From the NCBI GenBank assembly GCA_036674765.1, contig JARVKI010000063.1:124001-188000 (forward strand): a stretch of 64,000 bases of DNA, in the 5' to 3' direction. Position 1 is the first letter of the stretch; every line of letters begins with the position of its first letter. Positions 1-12,191 of this stretch are shown here, piece after piece. The notes below the pieces were generated by a model that was not told the DNA's origin, made no database searches, and was given only the letters and a program-made list of their open reading frames with translations. The stretch comes from Seiridium cupressi (Eukaryota; Ascomycota; Sordariomycetes; Amphisphaeriales; Sporocadaceae). Made by a program: the position numbers and the translations under genes.

Positions 1-1218
1 GGAATACAAATTTTTGTCTTCTCTATTATTCACGGATCTCTTAATATATATCCTCTCCCTCTGATGAACGAATACTATGATAAACCGGGGAACTCCTTGT
101 AGGTATGCCATCAACTAACTCAACCCGCAATTGCCGATTTCCTATGATTTTAAACCCCTCTCTCCCCATGCTTGCTTAATATGCAAGACTGCCGTTATCT
201 ACAGTCCCACCCTGTCAAATACGCAGTTTTGGGAAGAAGACACCGCGGAAGGTCGTAGAGAACTCAATGCTGTCCAAGGATGAGTTAGGCGAAGAAGGAT
301 ACTTGCTGGGTTTTGCACAGGAGATGGATATGATGGCCCTTTCAGGACCTGCCGTTGTGAGTGGCATACCTTTGATAGATACATCAGTCCTCCCCAACAT
401 CGCGTGGCGACGCAGGTTGACTGGAAACTAACACTATCACGGTTCTATGTTCACCTTCTTGTCCGCGTTTATTGGGCTAGTAACGAGCCTCAATATAGAA
501 AACAAGAAGGGGCCGTGTTTCCGATGCATGGCTCGGATGGCTGGCGACCAACTGATTTGGGGAACTGCCATTTGATGTTAGCGGTAGCATAAGGGGTCCA
601 GATCCGAAGATTTCGTCCCATGATTGACTTGAGTGTAGATGAATTACATTTACCTGCAAGTGGTTCCGCGTGGTGGCTACCGACTAGTGCAGCTCCTTCT
701 GTTGATATACCATGATATATTGGTGTCTGGGTTGTTATAGGATAATTGAACTTGAACGGAAAGAGCCCTTGGCATAATGGATACATCACCTAACGCCCAG
801 CTACCTATTCAGTTGTATTTGGAGTTCTACGTATCAGTATTGCTTGTATTTAGCAGCAACAGTCAGGTCAATATCAGAGCAGAGCAGTATTGAAAGTTAA
901 AATAGATATATTTCCATCCATGATTGATCACGAACCACTTTTCTACGGCTCTTATAATCTGTGGTCTGTCACTGATTGTCACCAATAACGGTGAATCAAA
1001 GAAGGTGTTATTGTAACCCAAGCATTTATCCGTTGTTGATTCTGTAACTATGGGCTGCGGTCTAGGTCACTAACTTTGACACACCCAAAAGTATGCTACG
1101 TGCTCCATTCTGTGCACCTGTTTGATTAAATGAGCCCCATTGCACATCGGTGAACGTTACAAATTCGACATGATCCGTGTCTTTTTGAAAATGATCTCTT
1201 TTGCATGTCTAGGCAGAA
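1..1218. other. Intergenic, no supported gene
   Basis: About 1.2 kb at the left edge. Only short open frames on both strands with unconvincing composition and no recognisable motif. It may hold the end of a gene lying outside the window or promoter sequence, but nothing can be supported. Confidence 0.6.
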
Positions 1219-1734
1219 ATGACTGCGCCAAGCCCGAGTAAAAGCGGCGAACGTCCTATGCCAGCTACCCCAGCTTCGCCCCCTGCAGGGGACAAGCAAG
1301 TGAGTGCTGTTAGTCAATGTGGCATCTTCGGAAAAACACCGAGCGCCGAGCCCAGTACCTGGACATTTAGCATCTCAATTACTATTTGCCCGTTCACTTG
1401 TAAGCAGCTTTAAGCTACCATTGACGATCTGGGAATTGCTCTGAACAGCTGTCCAGACTGTGACGTTTGTATTTGTAAAGAACACGATTCCCGGCAATTG
1501 GAGCCTAGCAAGCGCCCCAGACTCTTCTCCCAGCACTCCACGACGAATCGACCGTACTTTGGCCCACCCGAGTTCGATCTATACCGTCAAAAGCTTGCAG
1601 AACACAGCTTGGAATCCACGACCGCGAGAGCGAGAATGAGTCGAGATGCGCAGGGCGATACCATCTCCGAACGCCTACTAGCGACTGGGCCACAGAGTTC
1701 TAGTCTTCCTTTCCGATCTAGCGCACCGGGCGAC
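1219..1734 (+). other. Possible upstream exon or short 5' gene before the ARF-GEF
   Basis: An ATG at 1219 opens 27 Pro/Ser-rich codons that end at a good donor (GTGAGT at 1300). Downstream, two different frames are open. One runs from 1414 straight into the ARF-GEF frame and encodes a basic Ser-rich stretch. The other, from 1457 after an AG acceptor, would join the 1219 exon in phase and stop at about 1642, giving a protein of roughly 86 residues. No family is recognised in either. The region could be a small separate gene, an upstream ORF in the GEF leader, or an N-terminal extension of the GEF. The GEF family's conserved N-terminal block begins only after 1735, so the separate-gene or leader readings are preferred. 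Confidence 0.25.
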
Positions 1735-4700
1735 ATGGCTCTTGAGACACACCAGGCGCCCAGCGCGCAGTTCCGAAGCAGGCCTGTATCTGTCGCTGTG
1801 AATCCGGTGTCACTGGTGATAAACGAGTGCATATCGGTCACATCTGTTATGCGCAAGCATGCGCGATGGGCTCAGTCTTCTGTTTCGTCCATTCTGGGCG
1901 GGAACCCCAACCCGGTGCAACTTGGCCCGCCAAGCCCTCTTCTTCGCCCGGGCAGCAGGAGCTCCAACACGAACTTGAGTCTGGATGGGACACAGGATAT
2001 TGGGATCGCGAACAGATGGGGACTGCGCGGCAAAAAGGGCAGGAGCATGCAGGACAACCCCCTCATGGCTGGCTTTGGACGACTGCGGCATGAACTCTCT
2101 AGCTGCAAAGGTCAGAGCTCGCCCCCCGAAAAGCGCAGGCAGCGGTAAGAACTTTGCTAACAGAACTTGATGCAGATATCCATGACTTCGATGCGCCTGC
2201 CCTCCTCAATCCATTTCTACAGGTCATTCAAGCTTCCGCCACCTCAGCCCCCATCACGATCCTCGCGCTGAAGGCTATTCGCAAATTTCTTGCATATGGC
2301 TTCATCGGCCCCGAATCACCTCGATTTGCGCTCGCTATGCAGTCTCTCTCGACAGCAATAACGCATTGCCGCTTTGAGGCCAGCGATTCAGCACAGGACG
2401 AAGTCGTACTTCTCATGATTCTGAACCTGATGGAGGATATGCTAGCCAGCTCAGGAGGGGCACTTCTCAGCGACGAGAGCGTGTGTGAAATGATGGAGAC
2501 GGGCCTGACCATGTGCTGCCAGTCTAGGTTATCCGAGCTCCTCAGGCGGACTGCTGAGGCGGCCATGGTTCGAATGTGCCAAATCATTTTCGAGCACCTA
2601 AAACATTTGGAGGACGTGGCCGGGGACGATATGGACGCACTGGACCAACAAGCCAATGGTGATATGGATGCTATCAAGATGGTTCCATCCACAAATGGAA
2701 ACAATGTGATTGCATCGTCCGATGCCCCTGGCAATACATCAACTGAAGAGCCACGAGAGTCCTCAAGCTCGGTAGAGGAGACTCAGATCCCCGTGGAAGA
2801 GACCACTGATGACGACCCGTTAGAGCTCGATATCAAACCATACTCTTTACCATCAATGAAAGAACTTTTCCGAGTTCTTGTGGATTTACTGGATCCACAC
2901 GATAAGACACAAGGAGACGCTATGCGCGTCATGGCCTTGCGTATCATTCACGTTGCATTGGAAGTTGCTGGACCGTCTATTGCCAGGCATCCGGCTTTGG
3001 CCTTTGTCGCCGAGGACAAACTGTGTCGGTACCTCTTCCAGCTTGTACGGTCAGACAACATGGCGATTCTCCAAGAATCTCTCATTGTTGCTGGAACATT
3101 ACTCGAAACGTGCCGAGGAGTCCTCAAGCTGCAACAAGAGCTGTTCCTGTCGTATCTTGTTGCATGTCTACATCCGCCGGTAGAAATCCCCCGAGAACCC
3201 GGCATTGATCCTTCGTTGTACGATGGCATTCCCCAAGCGCCAAAACTGATCAAACCGCCTCCCTCACAAGCAAGTAGTGGCAGGTCAACGCCGGTTCCGG
3301 TCAAGGACCGGCAAAAGCTTGGTTTAGAAGGCGGTGCCAGGAAACCAGATGCAAGGCAAGCAATGGTTGAAAGCGTAGGGGCGTTGGCACGTATGCCGAG
3401 TTTCATGGTGGAACTATTTGTGAATTACGATTGCGACACCGACCGTATAGACATGTGCGAAGACATGATTGGCCTGCTGTCCAGAAGCGCCTTGCCCGAT
3501 TCCGCGACGTGGAGCACGACAAGTGTCCCACCTCTGTGCCTCGACGCCTTGCTTGGCTACATCCAGTTCATTGCAGACAGGCTAGGTGACGAGCCGGTCT
3601 ACGAGGGATACCCTGATGCGACCAAACTGCGCCAGCAAAGGTTACGCAAGAAGGCCATCATCACGGGCGCCAACAAGTTCAACGAAAAACCTGAAAAGGG
3701 GCTCATGTACCTGCAAGCTGAAGGCATCATAGATGATGCTAGCAATCCCGTATCCGTGGCCAGATTTCTCAAAGGCACCTCTAGGATATCGAAACTTAAG
3801 CTCGGCGAATACATTTCCAAGAGGGGTAATGAAAAGCTGCTGGAGGAATTCACGAAACTCTTCAATTTCACGGGAAAGCGCGTCGATGAGGCGTTGCGTC
3901 TGTTGTTGGAGAGTTTCCGTCTTCCCGGAGAATCAGCGCTCATTGAGCGGATAATGGTGACCTTCTCCAAGGTATACATTGCCAGTGATATCCCACCCGG
4001 TTGCGCAGATGAGGATGCAGTATATGTCCTGTCGTACGCCATCGTCATGCTGAATACAGATCAGCATAATCCCAACTTCAAACAGAAGCGCATGACGGTG
4101 CTTGATTTCGCCAAGAATCTTCGAGGTACAAACGGTGGCAAAGATTTCGATCCAGAGTACCTTCAAGCCATCTTTGATACCATCAAGGCAAATGAGATCA
4201 TCTTACCCGATGAGCACGATAACAAGCATGCGTTTGACTATGCTTGGAGAGAACTACTCTTGAAGACTGAGTCGTCGGGGCCGCTGGTCCTCTGCGATAC
4301 GAATATCTTCGATGCCGATATGTTTGAGAAAACATGGAAACCTATCGTTTCCACCTTATCTTACGTCTTCATGTCGGCAACGGACGATGCTGTCTTTGCC
4401 AGAGTGGTAACAGGCTTCGACCAATGCTCGAAGATCGCTTCGAAATATGGCATCACAGAGACTCTGGACCGCATTATTTACTCTCTCAGTTGCATGACTA
4501 CTCTCGCTACCCATAGCCTGGCGAGCACTGCTCTGAACACGGAAATGAAGGTGGCGGATGATGGTCCCACCGTCATGGTGAGCGAGCTCGCCGTTAAGCT
4601 CGGCCGAGATTTCAAGGCTCAACTGGCTACCCTTGTCTTATTCCGTGTTGTTACCGGAAGTGAAGCTGTGATCGAGGATGGTTGGCAATACGTAAGTGTG

Positions 4701-6808
4701 CTTCGAAGAAACTAGTGACGTGCCCCTATACTGATGACATGTCTTCAGATTGTCCGCATCTGGCTGAATCTCTTCGTCAACTCTCTCATCCCTCCATTCT
4801 TCTCAAATGACTCTGAACGACTCCCTATACCCGCGATACCCCTACAGACGCCATCCCAAGTCATTGATCGAGGAGCCAAATCCGCCGAGACCGGACTCTT
4901 CTCTGCACTGTCTTCCTATATATCGAGCTATGCCGCCGACGACCCACCAGAACCTTCTGCTGAAGAGCTGGAGAGCACTCTGGTTACTGTCGACTGTGTG
5001 AATGCTTGCCATATGGGAGATGTGTTTGGAAATATCTCGTAAGTTTCAAGGCTCTTGTTCTTCGTGGACATGACTAACGGTGGTCGTAGCGAACTTCCAG
5101 CTAAAGCGCTGCAGCCTCTTGTCGAGGCTCTCCTTGAAGAGCTCCCGGAAGACGATAGCTCCTCAGTACCAGCTATTACTGTGAGGCCTGAGAGTCTGCC
5201 ATCTTCACCCGGAGCCAAGCAGCCACGCAAGCAGAGCACATACGATCCCTCTGTAGCCTACATCCTCGAATTCTGTACCGTCCTTGCGCTCAGGGATGAG
5301 GAATCTGTTGAGTTGCTGGGTAAAGAGATTTCAGAGGCCCTCCAGGCCATACTTCGGGATGCTAGTAGACACCATTCGATCCTAGTATCGAGAGCAGCTT
5401 TCTACCAGTTCAGCATTTTGAAGGCAAGCTATGTAAGTACCACTCAAAGAAATTCTCGTCTCACCTTTTCTAACCATCGGCATCAGGAGCATGACTTCGT
5501 TCGAGCCCCTGTTCTGCTCCACACCATCTCCACCCTGCCGAAGGAGTTACTCGGCAAGACGTCCCAGCTAGTGTTGCAAGGCCTGAAGTCGTGCATTAGC
5601 GAACCAGGCCCACTCCGTAGTGAGATTATGACTTCGCCAGACTTCTGGGTCTTACTGCGGAACCTTGCGGGCAATGCAAGCTCTTCTGCGGCCGTCTTCG
5701 AGATCCTTGAAGGAGGTGTATCAGGCACACCTTCGCCAATCATTGCAGACAATTACGAAGCTGCGCTAGCTTTGTTGAATGACTTTGCCTCAGCTGCTAA
5801 AATCGGCGCTGTGGCAGAACAGAAGGGTGACGCAGGGAACAAGCGGTCAAGAAGTGCGCGGCCGAAGAAGGAGACGCCGAGGTATGAAGAAGAGGACAAA
5901 ACCCGTCTAGAAGAATTTGGCTAATCCGAGAACAGCGATAATGCCGTTGTATCCCGGGGCGTCAAGTCCATCAACCTTATCTACAACATAACATCACGCA
6001 TTCCTCATCTGATGAAACAGTCACATCTGGAAGCTAGCGAAGGTAGGTTCCCTCCACAATAAGTTCACGGAACAGAGCTAAACATGATGTAGCATGGTCG
6101 GCATACTGGCTGCCCGTCTTCCAGGCTCTGACGACACAATGTACCAACCCATGTCGAGAGATACGCCATCTAGCCTTCTCCTCGCTGCAGAGGTGCTTGC
6201 TATCCCCAGAGCTGACCGGCAGCGGTCATGAGGAATGGACAGCCATATTCGGTGAAGTCCTCTTCCCACTGATTTTGAGGTTGTTGAAGCCAGAAGTATA
6301 TTCGTCAGACCGCGATGGGATGAGCGAAACAAGAGTCCAGGCCGCGTCGTTATTGTGCAAGGTCTTCCTTCAGTACTTGGTTCTCCTGTCCAAGTGGGAC
6401 GGCATGCTAGATCTGTGGCTGAAGATCATTGATATTATGGATCGCTTGATGAACAGTGGTCAGGGCGACAGCTTGGTAAGTTCTTCTGCATGATACATGT
6501 TTCGAAGCGTGTTCGCTAACACGGCCTAGGAGGAGGCGGTCCCTGAAAACTTGAAGAACGTGCTATTGTTCATGTCGAGCAGTGGCTATCTTGTGCCACC
6601 TAGCAAAGACCCCTCGCAGGAGAAGTTGTGGGCTGAGACGTGGAAGCGCATCGATCGTTTCTTACCAGACTTGAGAAATGAGCTCGCACTTGAGGAGCCG
6701 ACACCAGTGGAGGAGAAAAAGGTGGAGGATGCGGTGCCGGTGGAGGACGCGGCGCCAGTGGTGAAAACGCCAGAGCCGGAGCCGGAGCCGGAGACCGCTG
6801 CTGCTTAA
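1735..6808 (+). CDS. Sec7-domain ARF guanine-nucleotide exchange factor, GEA1/GEA2 (GBF1) class
   Basis: This large factor activates ARF GTPases at the early Golgi and drives COPI coat recruitment. The exons are 1735-2110, 2176-4691, 4749-5038, 5090-5432, 5487-5881, 5936-6042, 6093-6475 and 6530-6808, giving 1562 residues, the usual length of the class. The N-terminal DCB block (RPVSVAVNPVSLVINECISV) starts about residue 17, followed by HUS sequence. The Sec7 domain lies at about 620-805 with the catalytic glutamate in FRLPGES and the MLNTDQHNP motif; the tyrosine in SYA and the aspartate in NTDQ are positions associated with brefeldin A sensitivity. HDS regions follow. The C-terminus is an acidic Pro/Glu tail. 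The first intron has a weak GTCAGA donor but restores the conserved block SSCKDIHDFDAPALL exactly. The 54-bp intron at 5433-5486 is in frame without a stop. An in-frame ATG at 1636 would add 33 residues; 1735 was chosen because homology begins just after it. Confidence 0.93.
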
Positions 6809-7484
6809 AGTGTGTCTCAACCACAACTTTGGGAAGCTGGCAGGGCCCATTTGTAGTATACCGGGAAACGGTCAGGGCAATTTAATGCTCGACATGACAA
6901 ACATGGAATGATACAGTTAGACTGGTTGCATTTTACAGCGTGGCATGTTCGCCAGGCCATAATGGCAAGAGCGCAGGCTTTTTTGAGTAACGGTATGATA
7001 AGTCTACATTGTAACCAATAGGTACGGTATTGGCGCTATATATACGTGTGATGGGATTTGAAATCGCTCGTAGTGAAAGCCGGTTGAGCGTATACCAGTT
7101 TGGTGCAGTTGAGTTTGTCCAGAATGCTTCCAAGTGGTTACAAGTACGTATGAGCAATGGCCATCATCGTCATGGGCAGCCATGTCCTGGTTTGAAAAAG
7201 GCTTCGGACACGTGAAAATCAAAGTCGTACAATCATGCTGGGCTCCTGGTTCGTGGCCTACCTGGTCCTTGTGTCCGAATCTGAGGCCAGCTGGCAGGGG
7301 TACGCGAAGGCCCAAAAGGAAAGCACTTAACGCGTCCCGTCGCGACCTGGTCGGACGCGCGCGCCTCCCTTTTCGATTAGGTCCCCCACTATTGCTCTAG
7401 ATTCATGCAAGGCAATTGCGCACCTCTCCTTTGTGCACTCTGCCCATTTTCCACGCCAGATCATACACAAGAAATCGAGGCATC
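6809..7484. other. Spacer: GEF 3' end and mcm3 promoter
   Basis: About 0.7 kb between the GEF stop and the mcm3 start. It must contain the GEF terminator and the mcm3 promoter. The part next to mcm3 (7300-7400) is GC-rich and contains an MluI box. Short open frames here have no recognisable content. Confidence 0.6.
7330..7335. promoter_or_regulatory. MluI cell-cycle box upstream of mcm3
   Basis: The palindrome ACGCGT sits 150 bp before the mcm3 start codon, in a CpG-rich stretch that also has a second GACGCG core at about 7353. MBF-type factors (Mbp1/Swi6, Cdc10/Res) bind this site in yeasts and switch on G1/S genes including MCM genes. The site is visible; its use here is inference. The same hexamer also occurs elsewhere in the window (about 33.75 and 48.07 kb), so position matters more than presence. 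Confidence 0.5.
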
Positions 7485-10309
7485 ATGGACACTTTTATGC
7501 TTCGCGACGAGGCGGCGAAAGAGCGCATTCGCCTGGCTGAGGAATTCCTCGATCCTCGTAAGTCGGCCTGGCCTGCCCCTTTACTCTTTACTGCCAGACT
7601 GGCCGATTGTTGTGCCCACTAACGCCCGCTCCTCGATCCAGATGACCGACATGGCCGAAGCTACCGAGCCGACATTGCCCTGATGCTCCAGAAGAACCAG
7701 AGGAGATTGGTGGTCAACGTCGATCATGTTCGCGACCACAATCCAGAGCTGGCCGAGGGCCTCCTCTTCGAACCCTTCGATTACACTCTTGCATTCAACC
7801 ACGCCTTGAAGGAGATCGTCAAGACCGTGACTGGCGTGCGAAAGGACCAGACGGATCCCGATGTTCTCTACTACTGCGCCTGGGCCGGCAGCTTTGGCCT
7901 AAATGCATGCAACCCGCGGACCCTGTCGTCACATCACTTAAACCACATGGTCTCGATCGAGGGTATTGTCACGAGAACCTCCCTGGTCAGACCCAAGGTC
8001 GTCAAGAGTGTCCATTACAATGAGAAGAAGAACATTTTCCACTTCCGCGAATATCGCGACCAGACCATGACCAATGGCCAAACAACGTCGAGTGTATACC
8101 CACAGGAGGACGACGACGGCAACCCCATCATCACCGAGTACGGGTTCTGTACATACAGGGATCACCAGACCATCTCCATTCAGGAGATGCCCGAGAGAGC
8201 GCCGGCCGGCCAGCTGCCACGTGGCGTCGATGTTATCCTCGACGATGACTTGGTAGACAAGGTCAAGCCGGGTGACAGAATTCAGTTGGTGGGCATCTTC
8301 AGGACACTTGGTAACCGAAACACAAACCACAATAGCGCACTGTTCAAGACGGTCGTCTTGGCGAACAACGTTGTCCTGCTCTCCTCAAAGGCTGGTGGAG
8401 GTGTGGCTGCTGCGACCATCACCGACACGGATATTCGCAACATCAACAAGATCGCAAAGAAGAAGAACCTGTTCGAACTCTTGTCGCAATCCCTTGCACC
8501 TAGCATCTATGGTCATGACTATATCAAGAAGGCCATTCTGCTCATGCTGCTGGGCGGTATGGAGAAGAACCTGGAAAACGGTACGCATCTGAGAGGAGAC
8601 ATCAACATTTTAATGGTTGGCGATCCCTCCACAGCCAAGTCGCAACTTCTTCGATTCGTTCTCAACACGGCGCCCTTGGCCATTGCCACCACTGGCCGAG
8701 GCTCCTCTGGTGTCGGTCTGACTGCCGCTGTCACCTCGGACAAGGAGACCGGCGAGCGAAGGCTCGAGGCGGGTGCTATGGTCATGGCAGACCGTGGTGT
8801 CGTGTGTATTGATGAGTTCGACAAGATGTCAGATATCGACAGAGTTGCTATTCACGAAGTCATGGAACAGCAGACGGTCACAATCGCCAAGGCGGGTATT
8901 CACACGTCGCTGAATGCTCGATGCAGTGTCATTGCAGCTGCGAATCCCATCTTTGGCCAGTACGATACACACAAGGACCCGCACAAGAACATTGCGCTGC
9001 CAGACTCTCTTCTATCTCGTTTCGATCTTCTGTTCGTCGTCACAGATGACATCGAGGATACGCGGGATAGACAAGTCTCGGAACACGTTTTGCGGATGCA
9101 TCGCTACCGCCAACCTGGTACTGATGAGGGAGCCCCTGTTCGTGAAAACGTTTCCCAGGCTCTGGGCGTTGCACTTCAAAGTCAGAACGACACCCAAAAG
9201 CCGACTGACGTCTACGAGAAGTTTGATGCTATGCTACACGCTGGTGTCACTCTCACAACTGGTCGCGGCGCAAACAAGCGGCACGAGGTGCTAAGCATTC
9301 CCTTCATGAAGAAATACATCCAATATGCCAAATCGCGGATAAAGCCCGTGCTTACGCAAGAGGCTTCAGACCGCATTGCAGACATCTATGTCGGCCTGCG
9401 AAACGACGAGCTGGAAGGCAACCAAAGACGAACCTCCCCGCTTACTGTTCGTTCTCTTGAAACCATCATTCGTCTTGCTACCGCCCACGCCAAGGCACGG
9501 TTGTCAAACCGCGTTGAGGAGCGAGACACAACAGCCGCGGAAGGTATCCTCCGGTTTGCTCTGTTCAAGGAGGTGCTTCAAGACGAGTCGAAGAGGAAGC
9601 GAAGGCGGACAAAGGCTGTCGAGTCTGAATCTTCGGGCGAGGAAAGCTCGGATGACGACGAAGACGGTGACGATGCCGCTCGAGCCTCGGCCAATCGCAG
9701 CAGTGCTGCTGCTCGCTCAGCGCGTGCCTCCGCGCGTGGTCAGGCAAGTGGCCGCCGGGCAGCTACCAATGGCACCAATGGGCCCAGCTCACCAGCTCCG
9801 GCTGGGGAGGATGAAGACGATCTTTACGATGCTACTCCTCGACGCACCCGCGCCACAGCCGGCCGATCCAGCACAGCTGGTCCTTCTCAGTCGCAGGCTA
9901 CATCGTTCGCTTCGTCGGTGCCTTCGTCACAACTGCAGTCACAAGACGATACACAAGATGATGCTGAGCTAGCGTCGGGAGCTGCTGCTCTAAACATTGA
10001 CGGCCCCATCAGCAACGAGCGACTGGCTGCGTTCCGAACGTCGCTCGGACAACTTCTTAACACGGACTTGTTCGAGGATGATTCGGCAGACGTGGGTGCT
10101 GTTATTGCCGCCGTGAACGGGCGTGTTGGTCGCGGGAGTGGCGGCGCCTTCAGCCGTGACGAAGCTATCAAGGCACTCAAGAAGATGGACACTGCGAACC
10201 AGATTATGTAAGTCTCCCAGCAGGCATACCGATGATGACGACATGGGCAACACGAGAAGCTAACGCGCAAAATAGGTACACTGATGGAGACTTGGTATAT
10301 AAGATTTGA
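7485..10309 (+). CDS. mcm3: DNA replication licensing factor Mcm3
   Basis: This is a subunit of the Mcm2-7 hexamer, the replicative helicase loaded at origins in G1 and active in the CMG complex. Exons are 7485-7557, 7642-10207 and 10276-10309, giving 890 residues. The N-terminal OB region holds Mcm3-type blocks such as YPQEDDDGNPIITEYGFCTY and TISIQEMPERAPAGQLPR. The AAA+ core has Walker A GDPSTAKSQ at about residue 350, Walker B CIDEFDKM at about 410 and the arginine finger SRFD at about 480. The C-terminal third carries basic and acidic Ser/Glu-rich linkers (KRKRRRTK, then an Asp/Glu run), usual for Mcm3, and ends with a short winged-helix-like segment. The last intron restores the ending QIMYTDGDLVYKI in place of an early stop. 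An MluI box lies upstream. Confidence 0.96.
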
Positions 10310-11394
10310 TGCGGGAATTATTGGACAGTTTAGGTCTGGAGCAGGAGGATACCTAGTAACTCGAGGCGTTTTGGGGTGACGCTTAGCCCGATGTCCGGAT
10401 TTCCAAGGCTAGCGACGCAGGCCGTAATGAAAGGGCTGCATATGAAATGAAATATTCGATCCTCAAGTCGATGGAGTCCTTTGCTTTTTGCACCGGTTGA
10501 ATCGGTCTCCAAGCTAATCACAGATCCGTTGGGTGCCACTCCCGCTCGAGCAAGTCAAGTCCGGGCTGCTTTTCTCATCTATTCCCAGTAGTGATGGCGC
10601 CACGGCCTGGTCCACGGACGACAGTACTGGCGCTGTCCCTTTTTCATTCCCCTCTGGCGCGTGGCAAGCAATCAAAGGCCAGAGAGGGCCAACATTGGAC
10701 GCCAAGAGGCCGGCTTTTTTCTGGGGAAATCACCGCCTGCATCGAAGGTTCGATCGTACCTTGCAGGACCCAGTAGCTGAGGGGACGGTGGCCAATGGCG
10801 AGGCCGTGACTGGAGGGCGGATGCGCTCGGAATACCGTGTGGCCAGACGTTGGAACCCAGCAGCCAGCAGCGCGTTGGCTGCGCTTAGCTGGCTCCGCCC
10901 CTGCTCGAACGGCTGAAGGTTAATTGGACAGGTAGCCCCTGACTAGCACAAGCCGGGCGCGCGTGGCCCTCACATTGGCTGGAGGCTCGTGTTCTGCTGG
11001 GAGCTCATTTAACACACTGCACCTTCCTGGCATGGCGTGACTAAAGTCAGCCTCCTAGACGAGGCCCCCATGTCGTTGCTTTGCTGTGTGATGGGCCGGG
11101 GCGCACAGCAGATGTAACAAGCCATTGGACGCCTCCTGCGCCAGCCCCTGTCCAGTCGCGCCGTGGCCCCCTAAACTAAGCTTATTACCTTATTGGCGGG
11201 TTCCACCCGCTCAGGCACATATAATCCCCCACGGCGGTCGCCCGTCTTGGTTCGGATTTCTACCTTTCCTCCCCATCTACTGATCGCTCATCACACCTGT
11301 GAAGTCATTCTTTAATCCGCGCCCTTAGTAATTTACTATAACGCACCACATTCGTTTCTACAACACCAAAAACCAGAAAAACCAAAACATCAAA
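10310..11394. promoter_or_regulatory. Spacer with the promoter of the GPI wall-protein gene
   Basis: About 1.1 kb. The proximal part carries a TATA-like TATAAT at 11220-11225, about 170 bp before the ATG, then a pyrimidine-rich leader and an A-rich stretch just before the start codon, as in strongly expressed fungal genes. Several C-runs of the CCCCT type lie further upstream. A 127-codon open frame at 10533-10916 has no protein-like features. Confidence 0.45.
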
Positions 11395-12191
11395 ATGCAG
11401 TACCGCATCGTCTCCGTTCTCGCCCTCACCGGCATGGCCAACGCTGCCTACCAGGTTGGCTCTCCCTCGCCCAGCACCTACGCTGTCAGCTCCACCACCG
11501 AGGCTGTTACCTACCCGGCTCAGCCGACCACCTACCCCGTTGCTTCCACCAGCGAGGCCGCCTCCAGCAGCGCTTCCTCCGCCGTCTACAGCGTGAGCAG
11601 CGTCAGCAGCGCCGCCTCCAGCAGCGCCTCCACCACCGAGTACACCACCAGCACCATCTACTCGACCAACGTCTACACCATCACCTGTAAGTTCCCCGCG
11701 AGGAGAATCGCGATTTGGTCAAGAAGCCCGGTCTAACGAGTCATTCAGCGTGCGCCCCCACCGTGACCAACTGCCCTGCCTCCTCCGGCAAGCCTCACAC
11801 CACCACCGAGGTCGTCGCTGTCACCACCACTGTCTGCCCCGTCACTGAGGCTCACTCGACCGCCCCTGCCACCAGCTACCCTACTGCTCCCGCCTCGTCT
11901 TACCCGGCCAGCAGCCCTGCTCCCCCTGCCTCATACGGCACCAGCAAGGCCAGCACTGCTCCTTACCCTACCGAGACTCCCGTCTACCCGACCACCCTTA
12001 GCACCGCTAAGGCCACCACCTACCCCGTCGGCACCGGTAGCGCCACCACCCCCACTGAGGTCGGCACGACCTACACTCCCTCCAAGCCCACCACCACTGG
12101 CTACTCCGCCGTCCCCACTGCCGGAGCCGCCAAGGTCCAGTTCGGTGCTGCCGGTCTCCTGGCTGTCGCCGGTGCCATTGCCCTCATCTAA
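11395..12191 (+). CDS. Small GPI-anchored Ser/Thr-rich cell-wall protein (clock-controlled protein 6-like)
   Basis: Two exons, 11395-11686 and 11749-12191, encode 244 residues. The protein starts with a signal peptide (cleavage expected after about residue 18, at NAA-YQ). Ser/Thr/Ala/Pro-rich stalks with Tyr-Pro steps follow. In the middle is the cysteine block TSCAPTVTNCP ... VVAVTTTVCPVTEA, shared by a family of abundant fungal wall proteins that I associate with CCG-6-type proteins. The end is a GPI signal: small residues followed by a hydrophobic tail (AAGLLAVAGAIALI). The intron joins T-TCG to restore the SC of the cysteine block. Codons are strongly biased to C-ending forms (ACC, GCC, TCC, TAC), unlike the neighbours, which suggests high expression. 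Likely a structural wall or surface-coat component. Confidence 0.85.

Noticed and set aside
404..592. 62-codon open frame near the left edge
   Set aside because: No motif, overlapped by equally long frames on the other strand; expected by chance.
10533..10916. 127-codon open frame in the promoter of the GPI protein gene
   Set aside because: Low-complexity composition, no homologous pattern, and it lies directly upstream of a strongly expressed gene.
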